Shown here piece after piece: positions 18,441 through 28,737 of a stretch of DNA of 64,000 bases. How positions within the stretch are numbered: position 1 is the stretch's first letter; each line of letters starts with the position of its first letter. The DNA is from Kryptolebias marmoratus. Taxonomy: Eukaryota > Chordata > Actinopteri > Cyprinodontiformes > Rivulidae. Location: NCBI RefSeq assembly GCF_001649575.2, contig NC_051436.1:5411238-5475237 (forward strand), given 5' to 3'. The notes below the pieces were generated by a model, which was not told the DNA's origin, did no database searches, and saw nothing but the letters and a program-made list of their open reading frames with translations. The translations under genes were made by a program, and so were the position numbers.

Positions 18441-18848
18441 GACAAGAATGGAGCAAGAATGCTGAAGGAGATTTCAAATAATAGTTTTTTTAAAGAAATT
18501 AAACAGATTTCTCAGTATTTATTTGTGGAAAATATTTGTAAATAAAGTTACAAGAAGCAAAAGCTCCTGAATGAGCCGAACTCTCTGATACACGAACGGC
18601 TAAAGTAGCAGAAGAAGTAAAGTTGATAAAAATGTACAAAAAAAACCTAAAGCATGGTTGCTGACTTGGCATTTTTGTCTCTGACCAGCCTTAAGCTCAT
18701 CAGTCCTGTCAATCAAACTTAAACCAAACGTCAAAGATCTACCTGCAGCAGGTAAGATATTAACTGTTCGATACCAACACAACCTCATTTTAAATGATTT
18801 GAGCTGTTGCTTGTTGTCATGTAGCTTTGAGTCTGTGTGTGAACTTTT

Positions 18849-18872
18849 ATTCATTCATTCATTCATTCATTC
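18849..18872. repeat. (ATTC)n microsatellite
   Basis: Six ATTC units in tandem. Confidence 0.95.
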
Positions 18873-19139
18873 AGTCATCTCTTGGCCTGCGGGTCAAAGG
18901 TGAAGTTAAACTGCAGCTGATGAAGTTGACGTCTGATCGCCTCTGAGGAGGTGATTCACCGGTCATCCCACTTTAGTTCCCATTGAGCCGCTCCGAATGT
19001 CCACCCGGCTCGGATTTTAAAAGATTTGTCTCAGATTGTGTCGAGGGACGTGAAGACAAGCAGGAAGAGACAAAGAGTCCCTTTCTGCTGCTGCTGCTGT
19101 GAGAGAGTGGATGACGACAGCGGGCGCAGGTTTGGGCAG

Positions 19140-19225
19140 GGCTGGAGCGTGACGTCGAGCTTTAAAGGCAGTTTTCTGAGCTGAACTCAGTCATTCACAC
19201 TCAGCAGGAAGCAGCAGGACATTAG
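19140..19225 (+). promoter_or_regulatory. Promoter and non-coding first exon of the uncharacterised two-coding-exon gene
   Basis: A CRE-like TGACGTCG lies at 19150-19157 and a TTTAAAG (weak TATA-like) at 19161-19167. About 30 bases further on starts a short leader ending ACATTAG|GTAAGA, with the donor at 19226-19227. The matching acceptor TTCTTGTAG ends at 21398. The exon start, about 19190, is inferred from TATA spacing. Confidence 0.55.
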
Positions 19226-20464
19226 GTAAGACTTTTAACTCACTTCCTTTTATTTTTAATAATCATCCAAACACTCGGACTCAGTTTGCTTCTGTTTACT
19301 AAAACCAGTTATAGCTCAAATATTAGATTACCTTTAAAGCTTGTGTGAAAGAAGTATACCGTTTCAGTGTTTTTATGTCAAATTTTCTTATCTGTAAATT
19401 AATCTGGGAGAAAATCAGAACTGTGTAATAAACTGACTTTAATTCAGAGACTTGAGTTGTTGAGTTTAAGGTTCAAGAAACCTTTCGACTTCCTTTAATA
19501 AGTCGATTAACTCATATTGGGTGAATCATGTTTTAATTTTAAACATATTTGTCTTTTAAACACAAACCCTGACAGGATAAAGCTAAAAAAAAGAAACCCA
19601 GTGATTACAGAAGGTTCTCAGAAATATCATTTCTTCGTCTTCTGTTTTACTGAATGTATTTGTTTCTGATGCGTTTAAAAGCATTATATATTAGTTTGTT
19701 AAAAGTAGTCAGTGTCTTACATGCAGTAGATGTCGATCCGCACAATGTCGCTTTTAAAAATTAAGGATTTTTGACAGCTGGCGCAGTAGAATCGGTCCTA
19801 CGGAGGAGGGATATTTTACCATTTATAACACCTGAAACCCACCAGGAGCAAATAAATAAATAAATCTTAGTGCTCTTTGACCAAAACTACACGATGCCTG
19901 AAATATATTTGGATAAAACCACATTTCTAAAAGCTGCACAACCACGTATAACATAGACTACTGTTAATTATTAAGAATATTCTTATAGAAAAATGTCTTT
20001 CTGTTAAAATGTCTGCCACTGATTCTGATCGCTGAATGTTTATTCGAGCAGAGGAGGTCTGGTCGGGCCACCAGTGGAAAACTGATTGATTATTCGACCA
20101 TTATTATAAAAAAATATCACTTTAAACCAGCAGGTGCCCACCCTGCCATCAGCGCTGATTGTCGTTTGAATGTTGTTGGTTTTGGCTGCAGTTCAGCCTC
20201 CGCCGAGCTTGCTCGGAGTCAAAGTCTGACCGTATGTTTGCTTTTCTCTGTTTGAGTTTAGCTGTAAGAACGCCGTGTCTTCAGTTTATCATCTCAGCCA
20301 AGATAACATTGATACTGACTTCCAGTTTCAGTTGTACGGTAGGGTACATACCATCCAGAGCATCATATCTACACTGATAAACGTGCAGACTTTTGCAGTT
20401 TGTACCCATTAAACTGGTATTTGGATTGGAATTATCCATCAGAAATCTTTCGTGGCATTTTATC

Positions 20465-21238
20465 CTCCTTTACGCTCACCAGACTTCATTAGGTGCACCT
20501 AACTAGGACCAGGTTGGACCTCCTTTCGCCTTCAGAACCGCCTTGATTCTTTGCGGCACAGATTCAAGAAGGTGTCGGACATTTTGGTCCATATTGACAT
20601 GGTGGCGTCACACAGCTGCTGCTGATTTGCCAGCTGCACGTCTGTGATGCGAGTCCCAAAGGCCATCGACTGGACTGAGATCTGGTGACGGTGGAGGCCG
20701 TTGGTTTCCAGTGAACCGAGACTCACCGGACCAGATAACAATCGTCCAGTCTCTCCCGTTCTTAGCCGAGTGGCGCCCGGCGTGGTCCTCTGCTGCTGCA
20801 GCCCATCTATGATGTGTTCAGAGATGGTATTCTGCAGATCTCTGTTTGTAACGAGTGGTAATAGGATCTACTGTCGCCTCTCTGTCACCTCAAACCAATC
20901 TTTCCATTCTCCTCTGACATTAACAAGGCTTTTTTTGTCCGTTTACTGGGTAATTTCTCTTTTTTGGACGATTCTCATCAACCCCCCGAGATGGTTGTGT
21001 ATAAAAATCTGATTAAATCAGCAGTTTCTGAACCTCACTGACAACCTCGCCATATTTAAAGTCACTTAAATCCCTTTTCTTCCACGTTCTGATGCTCGGT
21101 TTGAGCTTCAGCAAGTCGTCTTCACTGCATCTACACGCCTAAAGGCGTTGAGTTGCTGCCGTGTGATTGGCTGATCAGCTGGTTGTGTCAACAAGCATTT
21201 TAAGAAGTGTAGGTAATAAAGTGGCTGGAGAGCGTACA
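20465..21238 (-). mobile_element. Internally deleted Tc1-like transposon in a 5' UTR intron
   Basis: One end reads TACGCTCACCAGACTTCATTAGG and the other is its imperfect inverse (TAATAAAGTGGCTGGAGAGC). Between them, the reverse strand carries decayed transposase pieces, such as the region near 20525-20700 and the start region near 21085-21170 (TGATTGGCTGATCAG). At about 775 bp it is much shorter than an autonomous Tc1 element, so the middle is deleted and it is inactive. Confidence 0.8.
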
Positions 21239-21453
21239 TCTCGTTTTGTCACCTCCCAGACTTTACAGGAGCCACTTTGAAGTGGTCAACGAATGGAATG
21301 TGACCAAAAAAAACAAAAAGATCTAAAGAATGAACATGAGAGAAGCTCATATAACATCTCTAATCTACTTTATAATCTCCTTTTCTTTGTTCTTGTAGAA
21401 GCCACAAAAGAAATTTGGAAGAAGTGTGCAACAGAGAAGAACACAAGGAGAAG

Positions 21454-23374
21454 ATGACAATCGGTAGGAACTCCAGGAAAAGCTTGGTCCGAAGCTCCAT
21501 CCGGGCCCCAAAGTTCCTGGACAAATCCAGCGGTTTTTACGGACGCCTGGACGAGCCTGAGACCACCACAGAGGAGGGGGACATCAGAGGGAACGGAGTA
21601 GAAGATGGAGGCATGAACAGCCCATCCGTAACCGTGGTGCACAAGTCGGGGCCAGAAGAGGATGTGGAGGGGTTGGACTTCACCGATGGCACGATGGAAG
21701 ATGACGGGGAGACTCTCCTGCGCAGGAAGCCCAGCCGCCGCAGCAGCAGGTGGAGAAGAAGCTCCAGGAGGAAGCAGAGGGAGGCCAAGGAGGAGCAAAC
21801 CCGAGACGAGAGGCCCGGCCTGGGCACCCAGTGTCCGGCGGACGCCCCCGACCTGGAGGACAAGCTCGAGGTGGAGCTGGAGAAGCTCAGAAAGATGGAG
21901 GAAGACGGCGGGGACGCTGGCGTCGCCGAGGAACCTCCTCTGGTTCACTTCCAAGTTCAAGAGTTTGCCGACGACCGGGTCCTGATCAGAGACAAGAAGC
22001 GAGGAAGGGAAGAAGAAGGGGAGGAGGAGAGGAAGATAAAGAAAGAGCAAGAAGAGGGGATGAAGGTGGTGAAAAGGAAGAGTTATCGCAAGGTGAGAAC
22101 CTGGTTCCACATTTACTTCACTAAACTTTAAGCCTCTGAAGGTTACATAACCGAGCGATTCGTGTAGGTGGAACCGAGGGCAAAGTTCTGCCTCCACATT
22201 ACCCACACCGGTTATTAATCTCCATGGAAACTCATCATATCGCCTTTAATAATCCTCCACCGCGATGGTCAAAGTACAGCAGCCACCGGTGCGTGTCACC
22301 AACGCTTTAATTAGGCTCTTTCCCTTACGTCACCTTTATTGACTCGTAAATAATTCGCGGGCCCGGGTTTCAGAGTCCGCCTGTGCTTTCACCTGCCTCG
22401 CACGTCGTAAAGATTTTCTGCTCCAGCTGAAACCCACACAGACTCGGAGGGGACATTCCTGTGGCTCTTACGTCCTTTGATCAGTGGAACGAGACAGGGC
22501 AGCGCTGACCTTCCTGCTAAATCGACAGTGTGAAAACATTCCTGCGACGTTAATCAGCTCCGACCCCAGGCCTCCGAGTCGGAACCGGAGAGAATTAAAA
22601 AGTACACGTAGTGTCCTGGCTGTGCTGAAGTTAAAACACAGTTTCTGGTTTTTCTACACCTGAGAGGTGGGCCTGGTTTACTGGGTAGGAATTCCTGAAC
22701 GCTATAAAACCACTTGTCCACGCCTGTTGCTATAACAACAGGCGTGGACAAGTGGTTCCCAACCATTGTCCCGTGACTAGAAGATTTTCAGGTAGATCGT
22801 TGAAGGAAAGTCTTGAATCAACCCATGTTTTGTCCTATTTCGCTGAAATTCTGATTTTTTTCTCAGAAATCAGAGATTAAAGTCAAATTTTCTCAAAGCC
22901 AGAAATATGAGAAAAACAGTTTTCTGTGTGTCAAATCTACAGACGAAGATTAGGGCTACAGTGACCCCCCCAAAAACTCCCCAGACTTCTGACTTTAATC
23001 TCAGAATAATACATTTATTTTCAGAATTCTGATTTATTTCTCAGAATTATAAATTTAATCCCAAAATTCTGAGAAAAAACATTAGATTTCTGGTAATTTT
23101 TTAATTTTTTTTTTATTTCTGTTCTGTATTTCCATGCATAAAGTAGCAGTGTCACAGTCAGGGTAAATCCTGAACTCTAATGTCTCCTCTTCCTCCTCTT
23201 CCTCCTCTTCAGGCCTTTGACCGGGCTCTCCGTCGCGGCTGGGAGGCCTTCGTCACCAACCTCTACAGCGTCACACTCACGCCCGTGTCGCCCTCCTCCT
23301 CCTCGTCGGCGGCATCTCCTTCGCTGAAGAAGCAGCACCATCGGCACACGGCTGTGTTAGCTGAGTTTCGGTAG
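21454..23374 (+). CDS. Uncharacterised charged protein, possibly C11orf86-like
   Basis: Two coding exons, 21454-22092 and 23213-23374, encode 266 residues starting MTIGRNSRKSLVRSSIRAP. The first exon begins at 21399, and ATG 21454 is its first ATG in frame. Residues 1-45 are basic and serine-rich. Residues 85-110 are Arg/Ser-rich with an RRKPSRRSSRWRRSSRRK cluster that could be a nuclear signal. Residues 110-213 are Glu/Lys-rich, perhaps helical. Exon 2 encodes a compact motif, RRGWEAFVTNLYSVTLTP, then a Ser run. From memory that motif resembles the C-terminus of human C11orf86 (a W..FV....SVTL pattern), a small protein of unknown function; this is unverified. Consensus splice sites (AAG|GTGAGA, CTCTTCAG|GCC) and a polyadenylation signal support a real gene. 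Function unknown. Confidence 0.75.
22708..22757. repeat. Perfect 22-bp inverted repeat with 6-nt loop
   Basis: Arms 22708-22729 and 22736-22757 are exact reverse complements (left arm starts AACCACTTGTCCACGCC); the loop is CTATAA. It lies in the intron between the two coding exons of the uncharacterised gene. It could be a cruciform, a young foldback insertion or a small-RNA hairpin. Confidence 0.9.
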
Positions 23375-24520
23375 AACCGGATCAGAACGTGGACTCTTTG
23401 TTGGGACGGGATGAAGCAGTGGCTTCACCTTCTGTGTTTATGATAAATAAGAAAGCGTTAATTATTTATTCATGAGCTTCGGTCACGAACACCTGCAGGT
23501 GTTAAACCAGGGGTGTCAAACTCCAGGCCTCGAGGGGCCGCTGTCCTGGAAGTTTTAGGTTTTTCTGCTCCAACACATCTGATTCAAACGGTTTAATCAC
23601 CTCCTCACCAAATCATCAGGTTCTCCAGGAGCACGGCAACAAGTCGTCCATTTACACCAGGTGTTTTAAAGCAAGAACATCTAAAACATGCAGGACAGCG
23701 GCCCCCAAGGAATGGAGTTTGACACCTGTGTTTCAAAGCTTTGTGTTCAGTTCGCACTCAGACCGCCGGGCGGATTTCGAACTGAAGTTTATCTGTGAGC
23801 GAGCTCAGCGACGGCGGCCATTTCTTCAGACGGGGAGCGTTGTGTCGTCCTCTCTCTGCTGTCATGATGCAAATAACCCCTGTTTCCTTTGGATCAACAC
23901 GATGAAACGCCGGAGGCGTTGATGTGTAAAAGGAGCAGAAGATTAGAAAAGAAGCAGTGACTGATCAGTGGATTTGAGTTTATGCTCCTCTGTGATGATT
24001 AGAGTCGTTGATTGCTGCCTGACATTAATTAATAATCAGCTGAGGTTAAAAACTGTGGCTCATCTGTAAAACCTGTCAGTATTAAGACATTATTTTAACC
24101 CATATTACTTTATGTTTTCTGTGTTTGTTATGGCTCTGATCATGGAGATATAAATCTCTCAGTTTTAATGTGTTTAATTTCTTTTTTCCACACGTGTGTG
24201 TGTGTTTCTGTAAAGAAGGTGTGTGTTCTGGTGATGGTGGTTTAACCTGAAGGAACTGAACATGTTTGTAAAAAAAAAGATGTGCATCTGATCACAGCAA
24301 ATAACGCTTCGTTTTGTTGTTTCAGATGAATATCCAACACACCAGCATGACCAACCATGCATCCTTTCATGCCTTGTTTTCAGCTGCTGAACATGTTTTT
24401 ATTTTTTATTTTAAAGAATACACAACGTTAATATCTTCCAACCTGTATTTAAAGACTAATAATTGTTGACTTTTGTAGAAATTAGGACTGTGGTTCAAAT
24501 AAACTTCTAATTTCCTGTTG
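23375..24520 (+). other. 3' UTR of the uncharacterised gene
   Basis: Non-coding sequence runs to AATAAA at 24498-24503. It contains a hAT MITE copy (23508-23730). A nearer ATAAATAA-like signal lies about 23440. Confidence 0.5.
23508..23730. mobile_element. hAT-type foldback MITE copy
   Basis: Ends are CAGGGGTGTCAAACTCCAGG and, inverted, CACAGGTGTCAAACTCCATT. The centre carries GCTCCAACACATCTGATTC and a GCAGGACAGCGGCCCC inverse. Same family as 2811-3024, but the flanking 8-bp duplication is not clear. It lies in the 3' UTR of the uncharacterised gene. Confidence 0.8.
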
Positions 24521-25570
24521 TTCATACGTTTTGTTTTATGTAGTGGTTGCTCAGGAGCAGCTTGAGTAAAAAAAACACATTTTTTTAGTCTTTTCTTTTT
24601 AATTCAAATTGTTTTTATAACATATAGCCTGTATCACAGCTTCTTTAGATATAAACCAGAGTGAAACGAATACATTTCACCTGCTGGAGCGTAATAAAGC
24701 TGTATTAAACCGGTTAAAATCACATAAATCAGTTGTAAAACACAACACCTCATCCCAAGTTTCCTGTGACGCTACAAGAACTTTGATAAATATCTTAAAC
24801 GTTAACAGTAAAAATGAATCAGTTGTTGGCAAGTATGACCTAATGTTTCAAATACGTCCAAATTTAACAGGATTTACAACAAAACCCTCTAATCCTGTTA
24901 CCTAACCATAGGAGTGGTTACAGATATAACTCTTTACATTTTACACACCGTATTTATGCTTAGTTTCAACAATTAAACTAAGGCTGAAGACCATTTTATA
25001 GTATTGTGCATGCTTTAATTGCAAGACCAAACACTCTTTTTCTTCTCCTATTTGACCTCTATGCTGCAGGTGTACAGTTTTCACATTTTATGTTGATTTT
25101 TTACAAAAAGAAAATCTGTTCTGTTGAGATAAAGCCAAGAAACAAATATTGAAAAAATGCAAAAAAAACCTTAAAAATTACATTTCTAACTAAACTTACC
25201 TGTATTCTGAACAGCCTGTATTGTTATTAATGTGTTAAATAAGAAGGGAAAGGGTTTAAGGTTTATTAATCCTATAAAACATAAATATAAAACTAGTAAC
25301 ATAAACTGTGGAGTCTTTAGAAGCTAGTTTTGTAGTGTTTTTGCTGCCACCTGGTGGCAGAAACTGTCTCTTGCCTTTATCGGAAATGACGTCGCGACCG
25401 ACGACTCTCACGTTTTCTCCAAAATGTATCCTCGAACGAAGATATGTGCTTTACGAGAAACTAACCTTTATTTGACAAGTGTGGATTTTTAATTTTAATT
25501 TCGAGAATAAATTAAATGTTTTTAAAACTGTTTTCGCGGGCAATCTGTCGCGGTGGGAGGAGCTTAGCTC
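24520..25570. other. Intergenic interval upstream of the snoRNA host gene
   Basis: AT-rich sequence without a convincing coding region. It contains a CTCF-like near-palindrome at 25344-25360 and a TGACGTCG CRE-like site near 25387-25394, both close to the host gene promoter. Confidence 0.5.
25344..25360 (-). promoter_or_regulatory. CTCF-like motif
   Basis: CTGCCACCTGGTGGCAG is a near-perfect palindrome. Read on the minus strand it contains CCACCAGGTGGCAG, which fits the CTCF core consensus at every position. It lies about 230 bp upstream of the snoRNA host TATA box. Binding is inferred only. Confidence 0.5.
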
Positions 25571-25576
25571 GCGGAG

Positions 25577-25632
25577 TATAAAAGCTAAAATCGCCGGTTT
25601 TTCCGTCCACTTCCTCCTCTTCTCTGGCAAAG
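25577..25632 (+). promoter_or_regulatory. snhg1: snoRNA host gene core promoter with 5'TOP-like start
   Basis: TATAAAA at 25577-25583 is followed about 30 bases later by a pyrimidine-rich start (TTTTTCCGTCCACTTCCTCC) and a GT donor at 25633. A pyrimidine-tract (TOP) leader is typical of snoRNA host and ribosomal protein genes. The exact start, about 25613, is inferred. Confidence 0.65.
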
Positions 25633-26005
25633 GTAAGATGCAACACTTTCTTGTAATTCCACTTAAACTGCGAGTTTACTTTCCATAGTTATTTTGTAAC
25701 ATATATAGACTTGTGTCAACCTGCAGCCGAGTTATTGTTGCGGCCTGTGTTTTATTTTGAAGTTATTTATAATCTCGAAGCTCCCAGTTGACTTTAACTG
25801 TTCTGCACCGAGCGGAGCTGGAAATAATCCTCAACCATCCACCATTAAACTACAACAAAATCATTAAAACACTGCTCTGAAATAACATCTGGACGTGTTC
25901 TGTACGTTTCTGTGCATGTATGGAGTCACGGCCACGATTTAAACTTTATTAATTTATAGTTGGATTAGGAGATGGCTGCTGTTAGCATGCCGCTAGCGTT
26001 AGCAT

Positions 26006-26081
26006 CGTCTCTGAATGATGATACTTTCACAGACCTGTACTGAGTCAATGTGATTGCATTTGATTATTCTGATGTGAGACG
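26006..26081 (+). ncRNA. snord25: Box C/D snoRNA U25
   Basis: C box ATGATGA 26015-26021, D' CTGA 26040-26043, D CTGA 26069-26072. The terminal stem is CGTCTC (26006-26011) with GAGACG (26076-26081). The guide TCACAGACCTGTA upstream of D' is complementary to the TACAGGTCTGTGA segment of 18S rRNA, the known U25 target. Located in host intron 1. Confidence 0.93.
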
Positions 26082-26313
26082 CTTCATTCACGCTGAATTT
26101 GACCTAATTTCAGCTGACCCACGCTGTCCCCGGACACGCCGCGTGGGTTAGTCACGTGGTGGCTAACATGTAGCATGCTAATGAGGATGTTTTTTGTCCT
26201 TATTTTCCAGGTCTGGATGATCAAAAAGTGACTTTTCTGCAACAGGTAAAGCCCTTATGACTCCAGTAATGATGTTGTTGCATCATTTTAATTAAAGTAA
26301 TATTATTAAATGT

Positions 26314-26387
26314 GCTACAATGATGTTTCATTGAACTCTCTCACTGAATAAGTCCTGAAGAAACTTTATTTCAGTATTCTGAGTAGC
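26314..26387 (+). ncRNA. snord26: Box C/D snoRNA U26-like, copy a
   Basis: C box ATGATGT 26320-26326 (last base differs from consensus), D' CTGA 26344-26347, D CTGA 26379-26382. The terminal stem is GCTAC (26314-26318) with GTAGC (26383-26387). The guide TTGAACTCTCTC upstream of D' is complementary to GAGAGAGTTCAA of 28S rRNA, near the known U26 site. Located in host intron 2. Confidence 0.85.
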
Positions 26388-26584
26388 GTAAAGTCATCTA
26401 AAATGACTTGTAGTCCTCGCCCTGACTCTTAAAAATTTATTTGCTGTTTTTCTCCAGGTGTGAAGATTTTGATACTCCCAACCTAGAGAGGTACTTAATG
26501 AATTATCTGTTAAAACCTTTCACATCGGCCACAGCTTCAGATTAGCTCATAAAATTTAAAGTTTTTTTGCTCTCGGAGCTCCTG

Positions 26585-26664
26585 TGCTGCAGTGATGAGA
26601 TTTGTGAACTCTCTCTAACAGAATCAGCCTTTGACGAAACTTCTTTACCAGATCCTGAGTAGCA
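26585..26664 (+). ncRNA. Box C/D snoRNA U26-like, copy b
   Basis: C box GTGATGA 26592-26598, D CTGA 26655-26658. The terminal stem is TGCTGC (26585-26590) with GTAGCA (26659-26664), one G-U pair. It shares the TGAACTCTCTCT guide with copy a, but is followed by CTAA in place of a clear D' CTGA, which would shift the methylated base by two. It may therefore be a U26 duplicate or a U81-like guide. Located in host intron 3. Confidence 0.75.
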
Positions 26665-26828
26665 TATCAGCTCCGGGAAGCACCCCGATGAGCTTCACTG
26701 ACTTAAAGTTTGGTTAAATTCAATGAATTACTTTATTCCACAGATGTTCAAGGCTTCGGTTTTACTTCAGGGGAAACATGACCCCAGAAACAGGTGAGAA
26801 ACTTAAGTTTAAACAAAAAAAAACTAAA

Positions 26829-26901
26829 GGCTTCAGCTGATGAGTTTACTGACAAGCATATGCCTGTATCCTGTGATGAAGGATTATTTATCTGAGCAGC
26901 C
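26829..26901 (+). ncRNA. snord27: Box C/D snoRNA U27, copy a
   Basis: C box CTGATGA 26837-26843, D CTGA 26892-26895. The guide GACAAGCATATGC is complementary to GCATATGCTTGTC at the 5' end of 18S rRNA and would place the methyl group on A27. The D' box is degenerate (CTGT 26864-26867). The terminal stem (GGCT with AGCC) is short. Located in host intron 4. Confidence 0.88.
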
Positions 26902-27051
26902 CTCCTGAAGCAGAAAAGCTCATAATTTCTGTAAATTTGTGGCTGGTACACATTTTATCTCCTCTTAGGACTGCCTCGTGCAAACAGAAAGCTGTCTGGG
27001 AACGTAGAGAGGTAAGCCGAGGTGTAAAAATATTAAAGTTTTAACAGCTGT

Positions 27052-27130
27052 GGGTGTTAAAGTGATGATACGTATTATAAGACAAGCATATGCCTGACTA
27101 TAGTGATGCCAGCTATTGCTCTGATAACCC
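27052..27130 (+). ncRNA. snord27: Box C/D snoRNA U27, copy b
   Basis: C box GTGATGA 27062-27068, D' CTGA 27094-27097, D CTGA 27121-27124. It has the same GACAAGCATATGC guide as copy a and intact boxes. It has GTTA (27056-27059) pairing with TAAC as part of the end stem. Located in host intron 5, one exon downstream of copy a, so a duplicated exon-intron unit is likely. Confidence 0.9.
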
Positions 27131-27690
27131 AGAGTTTAAACCTAATAAACGCTCAGATTGGAGGTTTTATTAACCTTAATGTTTGTCTGCAGGTCGACGC
27201 TTCGTGTGGAGTTTAACTGGGAGAGACGCTGTCCAATCATGTGAGTTTAGACTTTTTAAAAGAGTTTAAAAGCCTTTTAATCCACATCTGAGGTGGTTAA
27301 GTTTAAACTAACCAGAAGTCAGGGTTATAAAAAAAATCTGATGCCAGAAGATTGCAGCTGCCTTTAAAACACAAACATGACAAACACAAAAAACATAAGG
27401 GTTTTGTTAAAGAAGTGATAAAAAGGACCCTGCTGGTTCAGAGGTGGGACTATTCCGAGTTTTGTGTAAATTTACCACATTGTTTGAATATTTATACCAT
27501 TTAAACAAAGTGTCAGCACCAAGATGCTGCAGAGATCCAAACTTCTTTTGAAATATTTTGAGCAGCTTGTTTGTAAATACACCCCTTGTCACGTTAAAGA
27601 TGAGAAATAAAGTAAAGTTTTAAATCTTGCTGTAAAATCCTGGAGGAACTAAATAAAGCCCCCGATGTGGATTTAAAGTCGTTTCTCAGC

Positions 27691-27780
27691 GGTTTGAAAG
27701 GATGACCTGGGTTAGCACCCATCAAACTCCTGGACGACTGATGTCTCGTGGCAGTTTGTCACCAAAGCACTGATCGAACC
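27691..27780 (+). ncRNA. Box C/D snoRNA, identity unclear (U28 by position)
   Basis: A 7-bp terminal stem, GGTTTGA (27691-27697) with TCGAACC (27774-27780, one G-U pair), brackets a C-like box AGGATGA (27699-27705) and D CTGA (27770-27773). A D' CTGA is at 27738-27741. Its distance to the 3' splice site is typical. It sits where human SNHG1 has U28, between U27 and U29, but I cannot match its guides to the U28 18S target, so it could be a different or diverged guide. Located in host intron 6. Confidence 0.7.
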
Positions 27781-27945
27781 TCTAATCTGCTTTAATCTGC
27801 AGAAAAAAATCTGTATCTTATTTTAAACGTTTATATTCTCCCCTTCTCTGCAGGGAGGACTGGCGTTGGGACTTCTGTGCCCTGAAGTAATAATCCAGGT
27901 GAGTCTTTCTCAGCCTGAAAGCGTCTCTGATGAAGACGATGTGAC

Positions 27946-28017
27946 GCGGTCTCTGTGATGATGATACTTAGCTCACTTTGACCCGCTGTGAAACAACACG
28001 AACTTCTGAGCGACTGC
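27946..28017 (+). ncRNA. snord29: Box C/D snoRNA U29
   Basis: C box GTGATGA 27955-27961, D CTGA 28006-28009. The terminal stem is GCGGTC (27946-27951) with GACTGC (28012-28017). The segment TAGCTCACTTTGACC matches the human U29 guide region except for one base. Located in host intron 7. Confidence 0.87.
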
Positions 28018-28195
28018 GCCGGCCTCTGCTTGAACGTGACGAGTCGGGTGACTCGTTCGTGTCCCGATGAAGGCTTTAAATTAATTGTGTCCATGTTTGG
28101 TTTGTCAGGAGGCCGAGCTGCTTCAGAGACAAAATGGAGGCGTTTCATTGAAGGTGAGTCGTCCCGTCTGCCCTTTTTGTTTATTTCGTCTCCGA

Positions 28196-28272
28196 TCAGC
28201 TGAAAGTGATGAGACACTTCTGGAATCTCGTTCGTCTGAACTTCTGTTGAGAAACAAAACCTCTGACATCGG
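28196..28272 (+). ncRNA. snord30: Box C/D snoRNA U30
   Basis: C box GTGATGA 28206-28212, D' CTGA 28236-28239, D CTGA 28263-28266. The guide TGGAATCTCGTTCG is complementary to CGAACGAGATTCC of 28S rRNA, the U30 target. Located in host intron 8. Confidence 0.92.
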
Positions 28273-28433
28273 TGGCGTCTCGCAGTTTGTTGCGTTTAAG
28301 GCCCACCAGAGCCGTTTGGTTTAATGCTCTCCTGTCCTTCGCAGATTCTTCGTCTCCGGTATCTTCTGGGCATCTCGTCGCTGCCGTCCCTCTGGGTGAG
28401 TTGGGTGGATTTTACCCCGCTTCGTCCTCATTT

Positions 28434-28560
28434 CCCTCGTGATGACACCTGCACACGTCTTACGCCGTGCGCCGATGCCAGACCTGAAAAGGTGAACCCA
28501 CTGGCGTCGCCGCGGCAGCAAGGGGACGGCGTGTTGGGGTTACCAACAGTCTGAATGGGA
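28434..28560 (+). ncRNA. snord22: Box C/D snoRNA U22
   Basis: C box GTGATGA 28439-28445, D CTGA 28551-28554. At about 127 nt it is unusually long, as U22 is. The internal AAAGGTGAACCCACTGG motif is the conserved U22 element. U22 is needed for 18S rRNA processing and is not a typical methylation guide. Located in host intron 9. Confidence 0.92.
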
Positions 28561-28737
28561 GGCAGCCATGTTTGCTCTTCACAGGCCGAAGGTTCTGGTT
28601 CCGCCTCGATCAAACTTGTCTTCGTTGTTTTTCAGGAAGTGACACGAGCGGATGTTGGGTCGGCGTTGAAGCACAGCCAGAGCGTCCCCCACAAAGGTTT
28701 GTTTCCGTTTCTGTCGGTGCCGTAGTTTGCTTTTAAC

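Larger units (their letters stand above)
14770..19140. other. Intergenic interval with repeats, no gene seen
   Basis: Between b3gat3 and the next promoter I see only repeats. These are an interspersed repeat at 15060-15300, a Harbinger-like MITE at 15310-15763, microsatellites (AC at 16255-16282, TTTG at 16738-16767, TG at 17465-17496, ATTC at 18849-18872) and a GCTA-rich tandem array at 17940-18440. Open reading frames here are short and unlike known proteins. Confidence 0.55.

Noticed and set aside
21370..22206. 278-codon frame on the minus strand opposite the uncharacterised gene
   Set aside because: Antisense shadow of the Glu/Lys-rich coding exon; the splice sites and polyadenylation signal support the + strand.
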